DNA from: Bog-473 sp963754445
GTDB taxonomy: Bacteria; Actinomycetota; Acidimicrobiia; Acidimicrobiales; RAAP-2
Length of the DNA: 64,000 nt
Direction of reading: 5' to 3'
Assembly (NCBI GenBank): GCA_963754445.1
Contig: CAVWFT010000001.1
Span: 434,001-498,000, forward strand
The notes below the pieces were generated by a model. The model saw nothing but the letters and a program-made list of their open reading frames with translations, did no database searches and had not been told where the DNA came from. The first letter of the stretch is position 1; each line of letters opens with the position of its first letter. A program made the translations under genes and the position numbers. Positions 31,216 to 40,360 of the stretch are shown piece by piece.

Positions 31216-32490
31216 TCATCGTTCGATCTCGGCGGACTGCGCTTCGGCCGGCTTCTTTCGGCCAAAGGTCAAGTCCGTTCCGGTCGACGCGGGGAAGGTC
31301 ACCAGGGAGGCGGCGACGGTCAGATCCAGGAGGTACGGCGACACATTGCCGAGGCCGCTTTCGCTGATGCCCGCGATCATGCAGTAGACGATGAGGAAGA
31401 GCGCGATTGCCCGTGTGGGTCCACGGGCGCGACACAGTGCCGTGAGCAGCAGGAGCACGAAGACGGTCGCAACCAGTACGTCTCCGAAGATGCCCTGATC
31501 CTGGTAGATGGAGATCCAGCTGCTGTCGATGGACAGTCCATTCAGGGTCGGGTTCGCTGAGATGTTGACGGCATCGTTCGACAGGCCGTTGCCGAAGATC
31601 ACATTGGTGGTCGGTCGCTGACTCGAGAGCACTGCCGACCAGGCGATGGTGCGACCGGTGAGGTTCTCGATTCCCTGTGCGTTCTCTCCTCGAGCCAGCC
31701 AGTGCGTCAGCAACGGCGAGGCCGGAATTCCGACGACCACGACAACGATGAGTCCCGTCGCGAAGAACCGACGCACCCGCCGCCTTGCCAGCAAGAGGCT
31801 GGCTCCCGCAACGAGCAGGGCGACGATCATGGCCAGCAGTGCGGTGCGCGTGTGGGTCAACACGAGCACGATCACTGCAGGCACTGCAACCATGAGGGCG
31901 CGACGGCGTGACACCAGACGACACAGCCAGAGCAACGTGATCAGGCCGGCGACCTCGCCTGCGTAGTGACCAACTCCTGTCGGCCAGATCGGCCAGATTG
32001 TCCCGCTCAGACGGCCATTGGGCAGGGCCTTTCCCGGCCAGATCAAGAGCCCGAGTACGACCGAGCCAAGGATGATGCCGAGAAACCGCATCTGACTGCG
32101 CAGGAAGAGCAGGTCTCGCCTTCCCCACCATGGTGTGAGGAGCCACAGCACCGAGAGAAACACGATCAGCCGGACGCTCCGGTAATCAGTCCCGATACCT
32201 ACGAAACGAATGCTCATCATGAGCGAGCTGGCGGCGAGCACCGTATAGAGCCCGAGGAACCAATTGGGACGTATGCGCAGCCGGGGATTGATGGTCAAGA
32301 CCAGAAAAAGAGCGAGAAACAGCGAACCCTGGGTCATGAGCTGGGCGATCCTGTGCGGGATCGGCAGAACTGATTGACCGGGAGTGAGCGCGTTGAAGAA
32401 GAGCAAGCACCAGATGACGGTGACTCGACGCTCGCGGAAGTCGAACCGGCGTTTCCGGCGGTGATTCTGGACGGCGACAGCAGTCTCCAC
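31216..32490 (-). CDS. second Wzy / O-antigen ligase-like polymerase
   Basis: A 424-residue polytopic protein with ~10-11 hydrophobic segments and a periplasmic-type loop between TM segments near residues 270-330 (NLTGRTIAWSAVLSS...FGNGLSN), the Wzy_C pattern. The GTG start at 32490 is 6 bp after the stop of the upstream Wzz-like gene, so it shares that operon. Its counterpart is at 6586-8124, and the two are only distantly similar. Having two polymerases suggests two glycans, or a polymerase plus a ligase. Confidence 0.8.
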   Translation of the reverse strand: METAVAVQNHRRKRRFDFRERRVTVIWCLLFFNALTPGQSVLPIPHRIAQLMTQGSLFLALFLVLTINPRLRIRPNWFLGLYTVLAASSLMMSIRFVGIGTDYRSVRLIVFLSVLWLLTPWWGRRDLLFLRSQMRFLGIILGSVVLGLLIWPGKALPNGRLSGTIWPIWPTGVGHYAGEVAGLITLLWLCRLVSRRRALMVAVPAVIVLVLTHTRTALLAMIVALLVAGASLLLARRRVRRFFATGLIVVVVVGIPASPLLTHWLARGENAQGIENLTGRTIAWSAVLSSQRPTTNVIFGNGLSNDAVNISANPTLNGLSIDSSWISIYQDQGIFGDVLVATVFVLLLLTALCRARGPTRAIALFLIVYCMIAGISESGLGNVSPYLLDLTVAASLVTFPASTGTDLTFGRKKPAEAQSAEIER

Positions 32491-32496
32491 GATTTC

Positions 32497-34044
32497 CTAT
32501 ACCGATGATTCGGCTGATTCCATCGCGGCCGGGGTCAGTCGAAGGTCGACGGGGCTGAGGGCGCCCGAACTGTCGTCCTGGGGATCGGAGTCCAAGAGTA
32601 TGACCGAGCGCAGAGAGATCCCCGCTTCACGCAGCATCTCCCGGGTGACTTCCATCCGGGTGAGGGTGATCCCCCTGGAGGAGAGGAGCATGACGGCGTC
32701 GGTCACCCAGGGACTTACCTGCTCCGCACCGAACGCAGCATCGACGGACACCAGGACCAGAAGGGCGTCGGCGTCATCAGGCGCCGGTTTCTGGGCCATT
32801 TGCAGTGGATCCTCCGGCGCCACCAACACTCGTACCGGCGGGTGGCCGTGCTCGACGGGGACTTGGAAGATCTCCACCGTCTCTGGTCTGGTGGGGAGAT
32901 GGAGGATCGAGGCCAGGGGTCGGTTGTCCGCCGCGTCCACCACGACGACCCGGTGCCCTTCCGAGGACAGGGCGAAGGCCAAAGCGCCCACCGCAAGCGC
33001 AGCCGGCTCGGGAGTGCCAACTGCGACCACGGCCAATGCCGATGCGGGCGCCGATTCGAGATGCCCTCGCAGGCGGCGCTCAATCATGCGCAATGCCGGG
33101 GTCGGCTCCCTCAGCCGTCGAGTCAAGCGCCTCCGCCGAAGCAGCCGTGGACTGCGATAGCGCTCGAGGCTCAACTCGACGGGGACGCCCAGGGTGGCCG
33201 TGACAGTCGAACGGCCGAGGGGGCGCTCCGTGAGGAGCCCACCGAAGATCACCGCGGCGATCCCGATGGCGAGTCCCGCGATCAGGCCTGAGAGGGCGTT
33301 CGAGATCACGACCTTCTTTGTCGACACCGGAGCCACCGCCGCAGGATCGAGGACATGATTCGACTGGTCGGTGGAGCGCTCGTTGAGGAGGGCTTGCTGG
33401 ACCTGCGTCTGTAGCTGGAACAGCTGCGATTCGTCTTCGCTGCGCAGGTTGATCAGATCGGTGAGCCGACTGCCTGATTGCGTGCCCGGAGTCGTACCGG
33501 ACAGATTGTTGATCTCACTGTTCAGAGTGTCGATCTCCGTGTTGAGTGCGGTGATCTGTGACCGAAGGCCGCCAACGAGTGCGTTCGTCTGCAGACCCAG
33601 CTGTCCGGCCTGCACGGCGAGAAAGGCGTCGGCCACGGCTTTGGCTCCTGCAACCGCTTCGGCCGGATTCGATCCGCTGAACTTTATCGACATGATGTTG
33701 TCGCTCACCGAAAGACCGCTGTAATGCGAGAGAAGCGAATGCGGCGTCATATGGAGGTGTCCGTCGGTGATCGCTTTCTGGGCCACCACGTCGGTATCAA
33801 GGAGGGAGACGTTGCCCGCCATCGCCGAGAGCGCATTCGCTCCGGTGGGCAGCGTCAGATAGAGATCGGTCTGTGCGGTGTAGGTGCGAGGCAGCATGAA
33901 GTGGAGACTTGCGCCAACGATGAGCCCAACGAGTCCGGTCACGAGCCAGACACGCCGCTTGCGTCTCACGGTCGCCAAAAGCGCCCGAACGCCGATCGTG
34001 GGGTCCATGGCCCCGTCGTCGTCCGTCGGAGTGGTCAGGGCCAT
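32497..34044 (-). CDS. Wzz/Wzc-like protein with degenerate BY-kinase domain (I)
   Basis: A 515-residue protein. The first TM helix is VWLVTGLVGLIVGASLHFML and a coiled-coil periplasmic domain follows (ALNTEIDTLNSEINNL). The second TM is near residue 255. A C-terminal domain keeps the Walker A'-like strand VVVVDAADNRP but has lost Walker A: GTPEPAALAVG stands where G-x4-GK-S/T should be. No tyrosine cluster is present. It should therefore be a chain-length protein without kinase activity. The start overlaps the previous stop (TGATG); MDPTIG at codon 13 is a possible later start. Confidence 0.8.
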   Translation of the reverse strand: MALTTPTDDDGAMDPTIGVRALLATVRRKRRVWLVTGLVGLIVGASLHFMLPRTYTAQTDLYLTLPTGANALSAMAGNVSLLDTDVVAQKAITDGHLHMTPHSLLSHYSGLSVSDNIMSIKFSGSNPAEAVAGAKAVADAFLAVQAGQLGLQTNALVGGLRSQITALNTEIDTLNSEINNLSGTTPGTQSGSRLTDLINLRSEDESQLFQLQTQVQQALLNERSTDQSNHVLDPAAVAPVSTKKVVISNALSGLIAGLAIGIAAVIFGGLLTERPLGRSTVTATLGVPVELSLERYRSPRLLRRRRLTRRLREPTPALRMIERRLRGHLESAPASALAVVAVGTPEPAALAVGALAFALSSEGHRVVVVDAADNRPLASILHLPTRPETVEIFQVPVEHGHPPVRVLVAPEDPLQMAQKPAPDDADALLVLVSVDAAFGAEQVSPWVTDAVMLLSSRGITLTRMEVTREMLREAGISLRSVILLDSDPQDDSSGALSPVDLRLTPAAMESAESSV

Positions 34045-35648
34045 CAGCGTTGCTGCCTCGTGAGTCGACCCGACGAGCCACTGGCGTAACTTGCGCGGGC
34101 TCCGAAGGAAACCGCCTCGTCGTCACGCGGATCGACGCGGGCGGGGGAGGGGAGCATGCGGACCGAGTCGCCCCTCATCGACCCGGTCGTATTGTCGGTC
34201 GGATCGGGGTTCACCACGACGACGCCGTCCAGAACGAATCCACTGTTGGCGGCTGTCAGGGCCAGCTGGGCGAGCTCCTCGGCCGTGACGAAATTCGGCG
34301 AGATCGCCAAGAGGTTCATGGCATCAGAAGCCGTCAACTTGGCCGACGGACCATCAAAGACCACCACGGAGACGATGAGATAGGACTGGGCTTCATCGGT
34401 ATCCCCGAGGCCGATGGTGAGGGGCAATCCCCGACCGACGGGCTGAGCGCCAGTGAACGCCGCCCGCATCGGCGCCAGCGAACTGCCGCCGGGCACGACG
34501 GGATCCTCGGGGACGAGGGCAGTCGGTATCCCGGAGCCGGCTGCATGCAGCGCGAGTCGAGGACCGGTCGTGAGAGCCGGTGAGTCGTCGGCGAAGGAGA
34601 TCACTCGAACGGCCGGCGCCCGATTCCGTCCAGCTGGAACGGTGTGGAGTATGTGCCGCAAGGCCCACTCATCGGTCGCCCGCGCCGGTGCTTCGAGGAG
34701 ATCGCGCCAATCCGAGGGGCTGGTGCAGCGCGGGGACTCGAGCGAGCCGATGACGGGGGCGCCTGCGATGCGGGCAAACTCGTCTCGCAGGCGTAGCCGC
34801 CTGCCGTTCTGGAGACGGACGAGGACGAACGCCGTACTCCCCAATGCTCCAATGAGAAATCCGATGATGGCTGCCTCTATCGGGAACCCGTACTTGGAAA
34901 CGGGCTGTGTGGTGGCCTTTTGAAGTATCCGAGTCGTATTGGCCGTTGCCCCGTTCTCGATTTGCTCGTTCGTGATCTGCCCCGTCACCCTGTTGAGTTC
35001 CAGCGACACCTGGTTCTGTTCACTCTTGAGTGAGCCCAGGAGGTCCGTGTCCTGCTGGCCGGCACTCGATCCCGCACCTTCCGTGGCGATCCTGGAGGTG
35101 ACCGTGTCGATCTGGGTCTGGAGATCGTTGACCTGTTTCGTGAGCAGGCTGGATTCGTGCTGCAGCGCAGTCACTGCTGCTTGTGCCGAGCTCCCCTCGA
35201 GCTGACCGATGTAGGCGACATAGCTCGCCGCCACGGCATTGGCGAGTTGCACGGCGTACTTGCTCGTACGGTCTTGGGCTTGGATCTGCAGGATCTGGGC
35301 ACTGAGCGGCGTCACGGTCACCAGCTTCTTGACCCCGAGGGGGCCGAGCGGCGGAGAGACCTTGGCACCGGCAGCAGCGAGCACCGGTGTGCTCCGTGCG
35401 ATTACGGCATTGGTGTCGATTCCGTTGCCGGCCGCACCCGAGTTGCCTGTGTTGCCCGAGTTGCCCGCACTGTTGGTTCCCGTGGTCGGTGGAAGGAGGA
35501 CGAGAGCGACAGCCGTCTCGTTCGACGGTCCGAAGAGTCCGTAGGCGAGCCCGGCGATGCCGCAGAGAGCCGCCACGACGATGATCAACACCCGCCGCCG
35601 ACGGATCTCCTGCAGCGAGGAGCGGAGGTTGAGCGGCTGTTCGTTCAC
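34044..35648 (-). CDS. Wzz/Wzc-like protein with degenerate BY-kinase domain (II)
   Basis: A 534-residue protein beginning MNEQPLNLRSSLQEIRRRR. The first TM helix is VLIIVVAALCGIAGLAYGLFG. A Gly/Asn-rich low-complexity segment follows, then a periplasmic coiled coil and a second TM (PIEAAIIGFLIGALGSTAFVL). A cytoplasmic domain (VRVISFADDSPALTTG) lacks Walker A. It is the second member of a tandem pair with the gene at 32497. The GTG start at 35648 overlaps the LuxR stop (GTGA), so the regulator and this gene are coupled. No catalytic BY kinase for either protein was found. Confidence 0.8.
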   Translation of the reverse strand: MNEQPLNLRSSLQEIRRRRVLIIVVAALCGIAGLAYGLFGPSNETAVALVLLPPTTGTNSAGNSGNTGNSGAAGNGIDTNAVIARSTPVLAAAGAKVSPPLGPLGVKKLVTVTPLSAQILQIQAQDRTSKYAVQLANAVAASYVAYIGQLEGSSAQAAVTALQHESSLLTKQVNDLQTQIDTVTSRIATEGAGSSAGQQDTDLLGSLKSEQNQVSLELNRVTGQITNEQIENGATANTTRILQKATTQPVSKYGFPIEAAIIGFLIGALGSTAFVLVRLQNGRRLRLRDEFARIAGAPVIGSLESPRCTSPSDWRDLLEAPARATDEWALRHILHTVPAGRNRAPAVRVISFADDSPALTTGPRLALHAAGSGIPTALVPEDPVVPGGSSLAPMRAAFTGAQPVGRGLPLTIGLGDTDEAQSYLIVSVVVFDGPSAKLTASDAMNLLAISPNFVTAEELAQLALTAANSGFVLDGVVVVNPDPTDNTTGSMRGDSVRMLPSPARVDPRDDEAVSFGARASYASGSSGRLTRQQR

Positions 35649-36319
35649 GGGTTGTTCACCGGGGAGTCGTTCTCGATTCCCCCTGGGTCGGTCCGGCCGG
35701 CGCGGACGATATCCGTGCGATCCAAGAACATGGCGAGTTGGGCGCGATTGTTCAGGTCGAGTTTGCGGTAAAGCCGGCTGACGTAGTTGCGCACCGTCTT
35801 CTGACCCAAATGCAGCTGCGTCGCGATCTCCGAGTTGTTGGCACCCTGCGCGACCATCCTCAGGACATCTGATTCCCGTTGGGTCAAATGGGTGGTGCGT
35901 TCTTCGCCTAGGAACCATTGCGCGGCCTCGCTGCAAAGCACCTGATCACCCAGGTGGACAGAGACCACGGCGGCCTGAATCGCCTCGGGAGAGGAATCCT
36001 TGAGGAGAACGCCCGCCGCTCCGGCCATCATGGCCGGACGAACACGCCAGTCGGGACTCGAGGTCAAAATGAGGGTCTTGGCTGTCGGGCACTCCGAGGA
36101 CAGCAACCGCACGAGATCGATACCGTCGGCTCGTGAAAGCTCGAGGTCTATCAAGACGACGTCGACGGACGAGGCGATGCACAGATCCAGCAGCTCTGGC
36201 TCACCCTGCGAGACCTCGATGACGTGAATGCGATCATCCTCGCCGAGCAGGCGGGCCAATCCGAGGCCGAAGAGCCGCTCGGCGGCGACCAGGATCACCG
36301 AGATCTTGGTGTCCGGCAC
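35645..36319 (-). CDS. NarL/FixJ-type response regulator with atypical receiver
   Basis: A 224-residue protein. The receiver has the phospho-acceptor position in VVLIDLEL and a Lys in VLLKDSS. The N-terminal acidic pair that binds Mg is largely lost (ILVAAERLF instead of V-x-DD). The C-terminal LuxR HTH has LTQRESDVLRMVAQGANNSEI. GTG 36319 was chosen over more upstream starts because a GGAGGG site lies 7 bases before it and the length fits the family. No histidine kinase is nearby. It is coupled to the Wzz pair and probably regulates this EPS block. Confidence 0.82.
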   Translation of the reverse strand: MPDTKISVILVAAERLFGLGLARLLGEDDRIHVIEVSQGEPELLDLCIASSVDVVLIDLELSRADGIDLVRLLSSECPTAKTLILTSSPDWRVRPAMMAGAAGVLLKDSSPEAIQAAVVSVHLGDQVLCSEAAQWFLGEERTTHLTQRESDVLRMVAQGANNSEIATQLHLGQKTVRNYVSRLYRKLDLNNRAQLAMFLDRTDIVRAGRTDPGGIENDSPVNNP

Positions 36320-36788
36320 CGTGCGGCCCTCCGAGGGGGGCCTGCTTCGTTCGAGAGGCTGGGATAAGTCGCTGTTGAGCACTGAGTTCGAGTCCCGGGG
36401 CAAATTGCTCGTGAAGTTGACGAACCGGAGCGGGCGACTCTTCCGTCGCTCGACCTGCTCTCTTCGTTGCTGCCTAGACAGAGGCCCGAGGGGTGCGACA
36501 GATACGCCGAAAAGGGACGTTTGCCTACCGAGCGCTGGGACAGTCCCCGTGACCAGGAAATCCTCGGTCGGGGAGCTCATCGGATCGATGGGACTGCTGC
36601 ATGACGTCGAGGACTGACGATGGCATGTGGATGCGTAGCGGCCCGCTCTGTCTGTATTTGCGGGAAGGCCGTCGGCTCTAAACCCCTGGGGGCCTTCCAC
36701 CGTGACGCGTGGCCCCGAATCTGACATCGATGACTCGTACCCAGGCCAGCGAGTGTCCTGCTCGCGACAACCGAGACGGGTAATCAGC
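36320..36788. other. 469-bp divergent control region between LuxR and Wzx-2
   Basis: No gene is supported here. The region holds a palindrome GGGAC-A-GTCCC at 36537-36547 and an inverted repeat GGAAGGCC...GGCCTTCC at 36663-36698 (8-base arms, 20-base loop) close to the flippase. The minus-strand frame extends through the region with non-conserved sequence, which is why the LuxR start was placed at 36319. Confidence 0.45.
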
Positions 36789-38219
36789 ATGTTCGCCAGT
36801 CGGCTTCGAGGACGACTTCCACTTCGCGGCGGCGCCGCGACCCGCGCCACCACGACCATGATCGACCAGGGCGTGGCCTCGGCTTCCAATTTCATTGTGG
36901 GAATCGTCGTGGCGCGGATCAGCGGTCCGAGCGGGCTGGGCGCCTTTGCTCTGGCCTACACGATCTGGATCCTGGGCACGATGCTGTATCGAGCCATGAT
37001 CACCGAGCCCATGGTGATCATGGGCGACATGCGTCGAGATGACAAGGACGAGACGGTCCGCCAAGGCTTTGCTGCGGTCATTGCGCTCGGGGTATTGGCT
37101 TCGTGCATCGTCGCCGCGGTCGGTGCGGTCTGTCTCGTCGCCGGCCAGCACACGTTCGGCGTGGGCCTTCTTGCACTTGCCCCCTGGATACTCGCGCTCG
37201 ATTTGCAGGACTATTGGCGCCAGGTCGGTTTCATGCAGGCGACCCCGAAGAAGTCCCTGCACAACGACCTCGTGTTCAATGCAGTCCAGGCGATGGCTTT
37301 CGGAGCCATCTTCCTCATCGGCCTGCATTCGGTGTTCGCCGTCATCTCGGCCTGGGGTTTCGGGGCTGCGGTGGCTGCGCTCTACGGCCTCTGGCAATTC
37401 TCGATACGCCCGACACTGCGCGGGGGAGGGGCGTTCCTTCGCCTGCGCTGGCCGACGAGTCGCTGGCTGGCGAGCGAGCGTACGGCGAACTGGGGGGCGG
37501 GCCAGCTGTATCTGATCGTGGCGGGCGCTCTGCTGGGTCCCGCAGCGCTCGGTGGCCTGAAGGCGGCCCAGGGACTTGTGTCCGGACCGACCAATGTCGT
37601 GATCAACGGGAGCGGGAGTTTTGGATTGCCCGAAGCGAGCCGGCACTTCGCCGAGCGTGGCTGGGTAGGCATGGCGCGGGTCTCGCGGATCGTGACCGGC
37701 GCGGTGGCGGTGGCAGCCGCCTCGTGCGGAGTCGTGGTTCTACTCTTTGCCCCCACACTTCTCAAGTTGCTGTACGGCCCTGAATTCGTCGGGTACGCAC
37801 CCTGCGCCCGCATCTTCGCGGTCTCCCTCACGATCTACGCGTTCTGCATGGGCCCAATTCTCAACCTGACCACCACGCGCCAGGTGCGCCCGCTCTTCAT
37901 GTTGCAGGTGGGGAGACTGGCCTTCTCGGTGGCGGCCGTCTGTACCCTGTCCAAGGTTCTCGGGGTGACGGGTGCCGCCACAGCAGATCTCCTGACATCC
38001 GTTGCCACGCTGACGGCAATGCTGACCTTGCAGTCTTGGGTGCGTCGTTCGTACGACGAGGCCCACCACGGGGCCCTCGGACGATTCGTCGAGGCCATTC
38101 GACGACGCCTGACGACGAACGCCAGGTTCTTCGTCTTGCTGGCGCCTCCACAGGATTCAGCAGCCTCGAGTCCGCCGAGCGAATCGTCGCGAACGCCAGA
38201 ATCGTCCGTCACGCCGTAG
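36789..38219 (+). CDS. second Wzx-like polysaccharide flippase
   Basis: A 476-residue polytopic MOP-superfamily protein with ~12-14 TM segments. Its opening, MIDQGVASASNFIVGIVVARISGPSGLGAFA in part (read VARISGPSGLGAFA), has the usual flippase SGP-x-x-LG turn. The C-terminal ~40 residues are Ser/Pro-rich and cytoplasmic. ATG 36789 is used; the frame extends to 36702. It is divergent from the LuxR-Wzz-Wzy operon, so it probably belongs to that glycan. It is more distant from the flippase at 4935 than expected for a recent duplicate. Confidence 0.85.
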   Translation: MFASRLRGRLPLRGGAATRATTTMIDQGVASASNFIVGIVVARISGPSGLGAFALAYTIWILGTMLYRAMITEPMVIMGDMRRDDKDETVRQGFAAVIALGVLASCIVAAVGAVCLVAGQHTFGVGLLALAPWILALDLQDYWRQVGFMQATPKKSLHNDLVFNAVQAMAFGAIFLIGLHSVFAVISAWGFGAAVAALYGLWQFSIRPTLRGGGAFLRLRWPTSRWLASERTANWGAGQLYLIVAGALLGPAALGGLKAAQGLVSGPTNVVINGSGSFGLPEASRHFAERGWVGMARVSRIVTGAVAVAAASCGVVVLLFAPTLLKLLYGPEFVGYAPCARIFAVSLTIYAFCMGPILNLTTTRQVRPLFMLQVGRLAFSVAAVCTLSKVLGVTGAATADLLTSVATLTAMLTLQSWVRRSYDEAHHGALGRFVEAIRRRLTTNARFFVLLAPPQDSAASSPPSESSRTPESSVTP

Positions 38220-38235
38220 GTGACGGGCTCGCTGG

Positions 38236-39045
38236 CTACGCGATCCGGGACGGCTTCTCGATGAAAGGCTGATCGACGACTTCGGCTCGGTCCCAGTGGC
38301 GCATGATGCGCTGCCTCCTGTACAGGATCGCCTGGTGCAGGATCGGGATCCGGTGACGTACGAGCGGTCCCACCAGGCGAGCTTTGACGCCGTTTCCCAA
38401 GGAGTAGAGGCCGATTGTCGATTCGAACTTCGGACACTTGGGCACCGGTTGGGGTACGACACAGCGTACGCGATCGACGAGGCCCTCCTCGTAGAAGAAT
38501 CGCCAGTCGTCTGCGTGCACTCGAATTGGCAGCAGCTGATCGACCAGTCGTTCGCATGCCTCCCGGGTGATGACGTAGGCCCCAGAGTTGACCAGTTGCC
38601 GAATGTCGATAGGCAGCGCGAGCAGCCGCGAAGACGGGAGGTCCAGCGAGCCCTCCGCACTTATTCCGAGCGGGCCTGGTGGATAGCTGGCGTAGTTGAG
38701 CAACGCCGCCTCGGCCCCGGTCAGGTGGCCCGCGACGTCATGGGCCAGATCTTCGAGGTCATCGGGCAGGAGGACGTCGTCCTCCAGTACCAGCGCCCGC
38801 TCCCGGCCGTCCTCGACGATCTTCCGGTAGGTGTGCAGGTGGCTCAAGGCGCAGCCGGCAGTGCCGGCGACGAACGGAGATCGGGAAACCAGTGAAGGAT
38901 CGACCAAGGTCGTGTCCTCGAGATCCAGATCGCGGCCGTCCACGGCAGGAATCACCTCGTAGCTCATACCGGTTCGTTGCAACTCGGCCACGATGTGGGC
39001 CCGTCGGTCCACCGAGCGAGCCATGTTGATGACATAGGCGTGCAT
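38236..39045 (-). CDS. GT25-family glycosyltransferase
   Basis: A 269-residue protein. HAYVINMARSVDRRAHIVAEL is the GT25 N-terminal strand (read VINMARSVDRR), ALVLEDDVLLPDD is the DxD-like metal site (~residues 86-98), and GCALSHLHTYRKIV is a conserved GT25 region. GT25 enzymes usually transfer galactose or a related sugar to LPS or glycoprotein. ATG 39045 is preceded by AAGGA at ~13 bases. It converges on the flippase and is followed upstream by a flavoprotein, ATP-grasp and methyltransferase genes in the same direction. Confidence 0.82.
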   Translation of the reverse strand: MHAYVINMARSVDRRAHIVAELQRTGMSYEVIPAVDGRDLDLEDTTLVDPSLVSRSPFVAGTAGCALSHLHTYRKIVEDGRERALVLEDDVLLPDDLEDLAHDVAGHLTGAEAALLNYASYPPGPLGISAEGSLDLPSSRLLALPIDIRQLVNSGAYVITREACERLVDQLLPIRVHADDWRFFYEEGLVDRVRCVVPQPVPKCPKFESTIGLYSLGNGVKARLVGPLVRHRIPILHQAILYRRQRIMRHWDRAEVVDQPFIEKPSRIA

Positions 39046-39070
39046 GGCGATGTTGAAATCCTTTCGGCGC

Positions 39071-40342
39071 CTATGCGGTCCGTTGCGAGGAACCGATGGC
39101 CATCCGACTTTCGTCTGGCGCCGGGCCGCCGGAACCGGCCGAAGAGCGATCCGTTCTCTTGCTGCGCAGACGGTGCACGACGCGGGGTGCCGTGAAGTGC
39201 GTACCGGCGACGAAGCGCATGAGGGGTCCCAAGCTCGGAGCAGCCAGGGCACCGGTGAAAAAAAGTCCGGGGACGTTGGACTCGAGGTGATGATTGAGTA
39301 CGGGAGCACCCGCCATGACCTTGAGGTCTGCGCGTAGGGACGGTTCGAGGTAGGCCAGGCGGCTCAAATCGAAGCGGAATCCTGTTCCGGCAATGACATG
39401 GTCCGCCGTCTCGGTGACGGAGCCGGAGGGGCCGCTCAGCTGTAGCCGGACGCGGTCACCGGCTGTCGTTCCCTCGACCATCTGGTGCCCAAAGAGCATC
39501 GGCACCTTGCCCTCGACGCGATCGCGCAGCCACCAGGCGCCCGCCGGGCCTAGAAAGCCCAAGCTCTTCTCGACCCGCATGTCCTTCGGCAGGTGCCTGA
39601 AGACGTCGGGCAACCGGTCATAGGCCCAGCAGGTCCAGCCCTCGCACAGCCGCACGACCGGCCGCCGGAACTGCTGCAGCCGGGTCGGACTCTCCGGGTT
39701 GGGAGTGGGCCAGGACACGCTGTCGTCACGGACGATCATCTTGACGGACGTCCCCTGTTCGAGGAGCAACGCCGCCGTCTCGAGGGCGGATGAGCCCCCT
39801 CCCACGATCAGGACCTCCTTGCCGCGGAACTGCTCCAAACTCGAATGTTCCGATGAGTGCGAGACCAGCTCGGCGGGCAGACCTGCGAGCTCTGGCGGGA
39901 TATGAGCGAACGGAATGATGCCCGTGGCGACGACGACCCGCGAGGCCTTGATGCACTCGTCGCGCCCAGTGCGGAGCACGAAGCCCCCCGCTGGATCTTT
40001 CGAGAGCGAGACGACCTCGGTCTCGTCGATGTCCGGCACCAGTTCGGCGGCGAACCACGTCCCGTAATCGATGAACTGCTGCCTCGTCAGCGGGATGACT
40101 CGCTCGGGATAGACCTCGCCGGCCTGCCTGCAGTAGTCACGAGCCAAGAAACCCGCATCGGGAGCCGAGAGATCGGATGCATATGGTTCGGACTTCAGGC
40201 GCATTCCTTCGGGCATGTTGAAGCGCCATGCGCCCATGGGGCGGCCAAACGCTCGGTGCTCGATCCCCTCCTGCCGTAGGTGGGCGGCCACGGAGAGTCC
40301 GTTCGGTCCTACGCCGATTACTGCAACATCTGTGGTGGACAA
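39071..40342 (-). CDS. FAD-dependent monooxygenase/oxidoreductase
   Basis: A 423-residue flavoprotein of the class B monooxygenase type. The FAD motif VIGVGPNGLSVAAHL lies at residues ~8-22, a second nucleotide motif IVGGGSSALETAALL at ~175-189, and IAGTGFRFD near residue 320. These enzymes hydroxylate amines (for example N-hydroxylation of amino-acid side chains) or carry out Baeyer-Villiger chemistry. TTG 40342 is chosen because AAAGGAG sits 7 bases upstream. It lies 18 bp from the ATP-grasp gene, which suggests one pathway, perhaps decorating a glycan with an oxidised amino acid. The substrate is not known. Confidence 0.8.
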   Translation of the reverse strand: MSTTDVAVIGVGPNGLSVAAHLRQEGIEHRAFGRPMGAWRFNMPEGMRLKSEPYASDLSAPDAGFLARDYCRQAGEVYPERVIPLTRQQFIDYGTWFAAELVPDIDETEVVSLSKDPAGGFVLRTGRDECIKASRVVVATGIIPFAHIPPELAGLPAELVSHSSEHSSLEQFRGKEVLIVGGGSSALETAALLLEQGTSVKMIVRDDSVSWPTPNPESPTRLQQFRRPVVRLCEGWTCWAYDRLPDVFRHLPKDMRVEKSLGFLGPAGAWWLRDRVEGKVPMLFGHQMVEGTTAGDRVRLQLSGPSGSVTETADHVIAGTGFRFDLSRLAYLEPSLRADLKVMAGAPVLNHHLESNVPGLFFTGALAAPSLGPLMRFVAGTHFTAPRVVHRLRSKRTDRSSAGSGGPAPDESRMAIGSSQRTA

Positions 40343-40360
40343 TGTCGTGCTCCTTTGGAA

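Noticed and set aside
37382..38557. Minus-strand frames opposite the second flippase
   Set aside because: They are shadows of the flippase and GT25 genes, with no domain or start signals.
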